Source: CAVPEV01 sp963703555 (GTDB lineage Bacteria > Actinomycetota > Actinomycetes > Actinomycetales > Cellulomonadaceae). Taken from it: a stretch of DNA of 7,315 nucleotides. Location of the stretch: assembly GCA_963703555.1 (NCBI GenBank), contig CAVPEV010000015.1:1-7315 (forward strand). Direction: 5' to 3'. Numbering within the stretch: position 1 is the first letter of the stretch; each line of letters begins with the position of its first letter. The position numbers were made by a program, and so were the translations under genes. Below, piece by piece: positions 5,446 through 7,315 of the stretch. The notes under the pieces are model-generated. The model saw only the letters and a program-made list of their open reading frames with translations, was not told the origin of the DNA and made no database searches.

Positions 5446-6861
5446 TCAGCCCTGCGGGATCCCCCCGACCGGTCCCGGCGGCAGCGACCCGGCGCGGACC
5501 GCGGCGAAGAACGTCGGAGCCTTCGCCTTGTCCAGCAGCACGGTGGACCCCAGGTTGCCGGGCCGGTAGTCGAGGCTGGCGATCGGCGGAGTGCCCGTGA
5601 TACCGCCGGGGCCGTTGGCGTTGCGGAAGGCGATGGCCAGACGCGCCAGGTCGAGGATGCTCGCGCCGTCGTCGACGACGAGCGCCCCGGTGCCCGCGCG
5701 TACCAGCGACACCTGCCGGGCGGGGTGCCACAGCAGGGATGGGGTCGCCGTGGTCGATGTCACCGCCCCGATGAGCTGGCGCTGCCGCTGGGTGCGGCCG
5801 ATGTCGCCCTGCGGGTCGGCCTTGCGCATCCGGGCGAACGCCAGCGCGTCCGCCCCGCCGACGACGTGGCAGCCGGGGGTCCAGACCATGCCGCTGTCGG
5901 CGTCGTTGACGGTGAGGTCGGAGCACAGCTGGACGCCCCCGAGCGCATCGACGATCTGCTCGATGCCGGCGAACCCGACCTCCGCGTAGTGGTCCACGGT
6001 CAGACCGGTGAGCTTCTCGACGGTCTGCACGAGCAAGGCCGGACCGCCCCAGGAGTACGCGGCGTTGAGCTTGCCGGGGCCCCGGCCCCCGATGTCCGGG
6101 ACGTAGGTGTCGCGGGGGAGGCTGATGAGGGCGGTCGGGCCGTGCTCGGGCACGTGCAGCAGCAGGATCGTGTCGGTGCGGGCACCGGTGGTGCCGTCCT
6201 CGATGATCCCCTCGCCCCGGGCGTCCGAGCCGGCGAGCAGGTAGGTGGTGCCCGGCGTGCCGGCGGCGCCGGAGAGCCCAGCGGTGTGCTGGAGGCGACC
6301 GTTCGCCCAGACGAGCAGGCCGACCGGCCAGGCGATGAGGCCGACGAGGACGACGACGAGCGCCGCCGTGACGACGCGGCGGTGTCTGTGGCGCCGATCC
6401 GCCGGTCGCTCGTCGGGTCGGACGGCGGGGGGGCCACCGGTGCCCGGGGAAGTGGGTGGATGCGTCGGGCGGCCGGTCCCCGTGGTGCGGTGCATCGCAG
6501 CCGACACGGACTGCGCAGGCAGTGGCAGGGGCGGTGGGATGGGGGATCCGGCGGTCCCGTACCGCTCGGGCCGCGCCGTGTGGGTGGGCGGGAACGACGC
6601 CGGGCCGTGCTGGGGGTTGGCGGACGCGGGCGGCCGTGCGTTGGCGGGACCGGCCGGCCGTGCGTTCGCGGGGGCGGCGGCGCGTCCGCGAACGGCCGCA
6701 CCGGGTGATACGGCCCGGGAGCCCGCCGGGGACGGAGGTCGGCGAGGTGTCACCGGGACGGCGCCGGCGGCGTCGGGTCGTGGCTGGGACCGCTCGGGCA
6801 GGAAGCTCGGCGGCGGGGCGTCGCCGTCGCGACCGGCGGCTGGACGGTCCTCGGGGCGCAT
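5446..6861 (-). CDS. LCP-family (LytR-CpsA-Psr) cell-wall glycopolymer ligase
   Basis: LCP enzymes move lipid-linked glycopolymers onto peptidoglycan at the outer face of the membrane. This 471-residue protein has a Pro/Ala/Arg-rich cytoplasmic region (1-160), a basic stretch RRHRHRR (156-162), one transmembrane helix (163-186) and an extracellular LCP domain (about 205-450). Family motifs seen are AGSDARG (210-216), ARTDTILLLHV (227-237), SLPRDTYV (247-254), KLNAAYSWGG (264-273) and FARMRKADPQGDIGRTQRQRQ (342-362) with the Asp and Arg residues that bind the pyrophosphate. The N-terminal tail is long for the family and contains a small duplication, PANARPAG then PANARPPA. ATG 6861 is chosen because coding composition changes there and a separate frame ends 2 bases upstream. 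No clear ribosome site is seen, so coupling to that frame is likely. The acceptor polymer is unknown. Confidence 0.93.
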   Translation of the reverse strand: MRPEDRPAAGRDGDAPPPSFLPERSQPRPDAAGAVPVTPRRPPSPAGSRAVSPGAAVRGRAAAPANARPAGPANARPPASANPQHGPASFPPTHTARPERYGTAGSPIPPPLPLPAQSVSAAMHRTTGTGRPTHPPTSPGTGGPPAVRPDERPADRRHRHRRVVTAALVVVLVGLIAWPVGLLVWANGRLQHTAGLSGAAGTPGTTYLLAGSDARGEGIIEDGTTGARTDTILLLHVPEHGPTALISLPRDTYVPDIGGRGPGKLNAAYSWGGPALLVQTVEKLTGLTVDHYAEVGFAGIEQIVDALGGVQLCSDLTVNDADSGMVWTPGCHVVGGADALAFARMRKADPQGDIGRTQRQRQLIGAVTSTTATPSLLWHPARQVSLVRAGTGALVVDDGASILDLARLAIAFRNANGPGGITGTPPIASLDYRPGNLGSTVLLDKAKAPTFFAAVRAGSLPPGPVGGIPQG

Positions 6862-6863
6862 GC

Positions 6864-6926
6864 TCAGCCGCAGACGGCGGTGACGTCGTCGGCGGTGAAG
6901 GCCTCCTTGCCGGCCTGCTTGGTCGC
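6864..6926 (-). pseudogene. C-terminal fragment of a gene upstream of the LCP gene
   Basis: Twenty codons ending KEAFTADDVTAVCG and a TGA at 6864-6866 precede the LCP ATG by 2 bases in the same direction. Every sense codon but none of the flanking permease-like sequence ends in G or C, as in genuine genes of this genome. In this frame a stop lies at 6948-6950 and no start codon is available, so only a tail remains, cut off where the composition changes. The peptide is too short to assign to a family. It is best read as the 3' end of an actinobacterial gene once in an operon with the LCP gene. Confidence 0.45.
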
Positions 6927-6939
6927 CTGCGGTGTCGGA

Positions 6940-7146
6940 ACCGCCGATCAGACCGGCGACAAAAACCAGGATTCCTCCCGTCAAGCCCATGTCGCGACCC
7001 AGTTCGTTGCCGATGCAGGAAGGCTGTGCAGCGTTATTTGTATACCGATCAGGATGATGCCGATGCGCCAGCCACTGACCGTGGCCTGCTGGGGTACGGC
7101 TGAACACGAATAATCTTCCGCGCCCGGGTCAGGATGGTTCGTTCAA
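6940..7146 (-). pseudogene. N-terminal fragment of an NCS1-family permease, frameshifted
   Basis: Read with frame changes, this stretch gives an N-terminus typical of cytosine/purine/hydantoin (NCS1) permeases. Frame one (7142-7029) reads EDYSCSAVPQQATVSGWRIG then IILIGIQITL. The next few codons read P-A-F-L only after removing one extra base near 7027. Another extra base near 7015 leads into IGNELGRDMGLTGG and ILVFVAGLIGG (7014-6940), the second part of the first membrane region. A further extra base near 7131 would join a TTG start at 7146, overlapping the upstream stop as TTGA. The homology stops at about 6940, after roughly 65 residues of a protein usually above 400. Low GC compared with the rest of the window and three indels point to a decayed or poorly sequenced fragment of foreign origin. 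The family call rests on remembered motifs, not a search. Confidence 0.6.
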
Positions 7147-7313
7147 GTACCGACCACCCGCAGTTGCTCTCGGGGCAACCGGCTCAGGTCTTCCAGTCCG
7201 GTTTCGGTGACGATGATGGGCTCGGCGAGAAACAGGAAAGACTGGTTGTCGTCAGAGGTCCCAAACCCGAACAGGCTCAGGGCCGTGCCGGCTTCCAGCA
7301 CGTGTTTGCAGCC
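7143..7313 (-). CDS. C-terminal end of an unrecognised protein, cut by the window edge
   Basis: A minus-strand frame enters from the window end and runs 56 codons to TGA at 7143-7145. It contains LFGFGTSDDNQSFLFLAEPI and ends in SRLPREQLRVVGT. Codon use is mixed at the third base (for example AAA, TTT, GAA, TCT), unlike the actinobacterial genes to the left, but reads as real coding sequence. I do not recognise the family. It sits directly upstream of the permease-like fragment on the same strand, with stop and presumed TTG start overlapping, so the two were probably one operon. Confidence 0.5.
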   Translation of the reverse strand, partial: GCKHVLEAGTALSLFGFGTSDDNQSFLFLAEPIIVTETGLEDLSRLPREQLRVVGT

Positions 7314-7315
7314 CT

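Noticed and set aside
5725..6708. Plus-strand ORF of 327 codons opposite the LCP gene
   Set aside because: It is antisense to a gene with full LCP motifs, and its translation is Asp/Gly/Arg/Val-rich without a domain.
6862..7107. N-terminal extension of the LCP protein to 7107
   Set aside because: The first part of this frame is the permease fragment (GLTGGILVFVAGLIGG) and the rest is out of frame with the short GC3-rich tail at 6864-6926. The LCP start at 6861 is more natural.

Overview
This window is high-GC DNA with the look of an actinobacterium (Actinomycetota). Reading frames are GC-rich at the third codon position, and three genes begin directly downstream of TANNNT boxes with no leader. 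The gene families and their order (two-component system, GtrA membrane protein, purK, purE, LCP ligase) also fit actinomycetes; from memory, a similar order occurs in Streptomyces. I cannot name a genus. The last ~375 bases differ: hand counts on 60-base lines give about 55-63% GC against roughly 72% on a purE line, and they carry pieces of unrelated genes.

Layout. Bases 1-341 hold no convincing gene. They contain a 19-bp tandem repeat and a 14-copy 8-bp array. A TANNNT box precedes an OmpR-family response regulator (354-1048), which is broken by a one-base deletion near 857. A sensor histidine kinase follows 1 nt later (1050-2372). The deletion makes the two genes one uninterrupted 672-codon frame. 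Convergent to the kinase is a GtrA-family membrane protein (2421-3077, minus). A 347-bp divergent intergenic region (3078-3424) has two leaderless-type promoters, three TTGAC boxes exactly 22 bp apart and imperfect repeats. It separates gtrA from purK (3425-4624), followed by purE (4785-5339). After a repeat-rich convergent gap with a hairpin comes an LCP-family cell-wall ligase (5446-6861, minus). Two bases before its start lies the C-terminal end of another actinobacterial-looking frame (6864-6926).

Around 6926-6942 the sequence switches to a frameshifted N-terminus of an NCS1 (cytosine/purine/hydantoin) permease and the C-terminus of an unrecognised protein, both on the minus strand. This looks like an assembly chimera or a recent insertion.

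How the genes work together. PurK and PurE catalyse consecutive steps of purine synthesis (AIR to N5-CAIR to CAIR). The kinase and regulator form a signalling pair of unknown signal. GtrA and LCP proteins both relate to cell-surface glycopolymers. I found no convincing new defence, mobile or RNA system. The most notable items are the composition break near 6930, the response regulator frameshift, the octamer array with G-quadruplex potential, and the 22-bp-phased TTGAC boxes.
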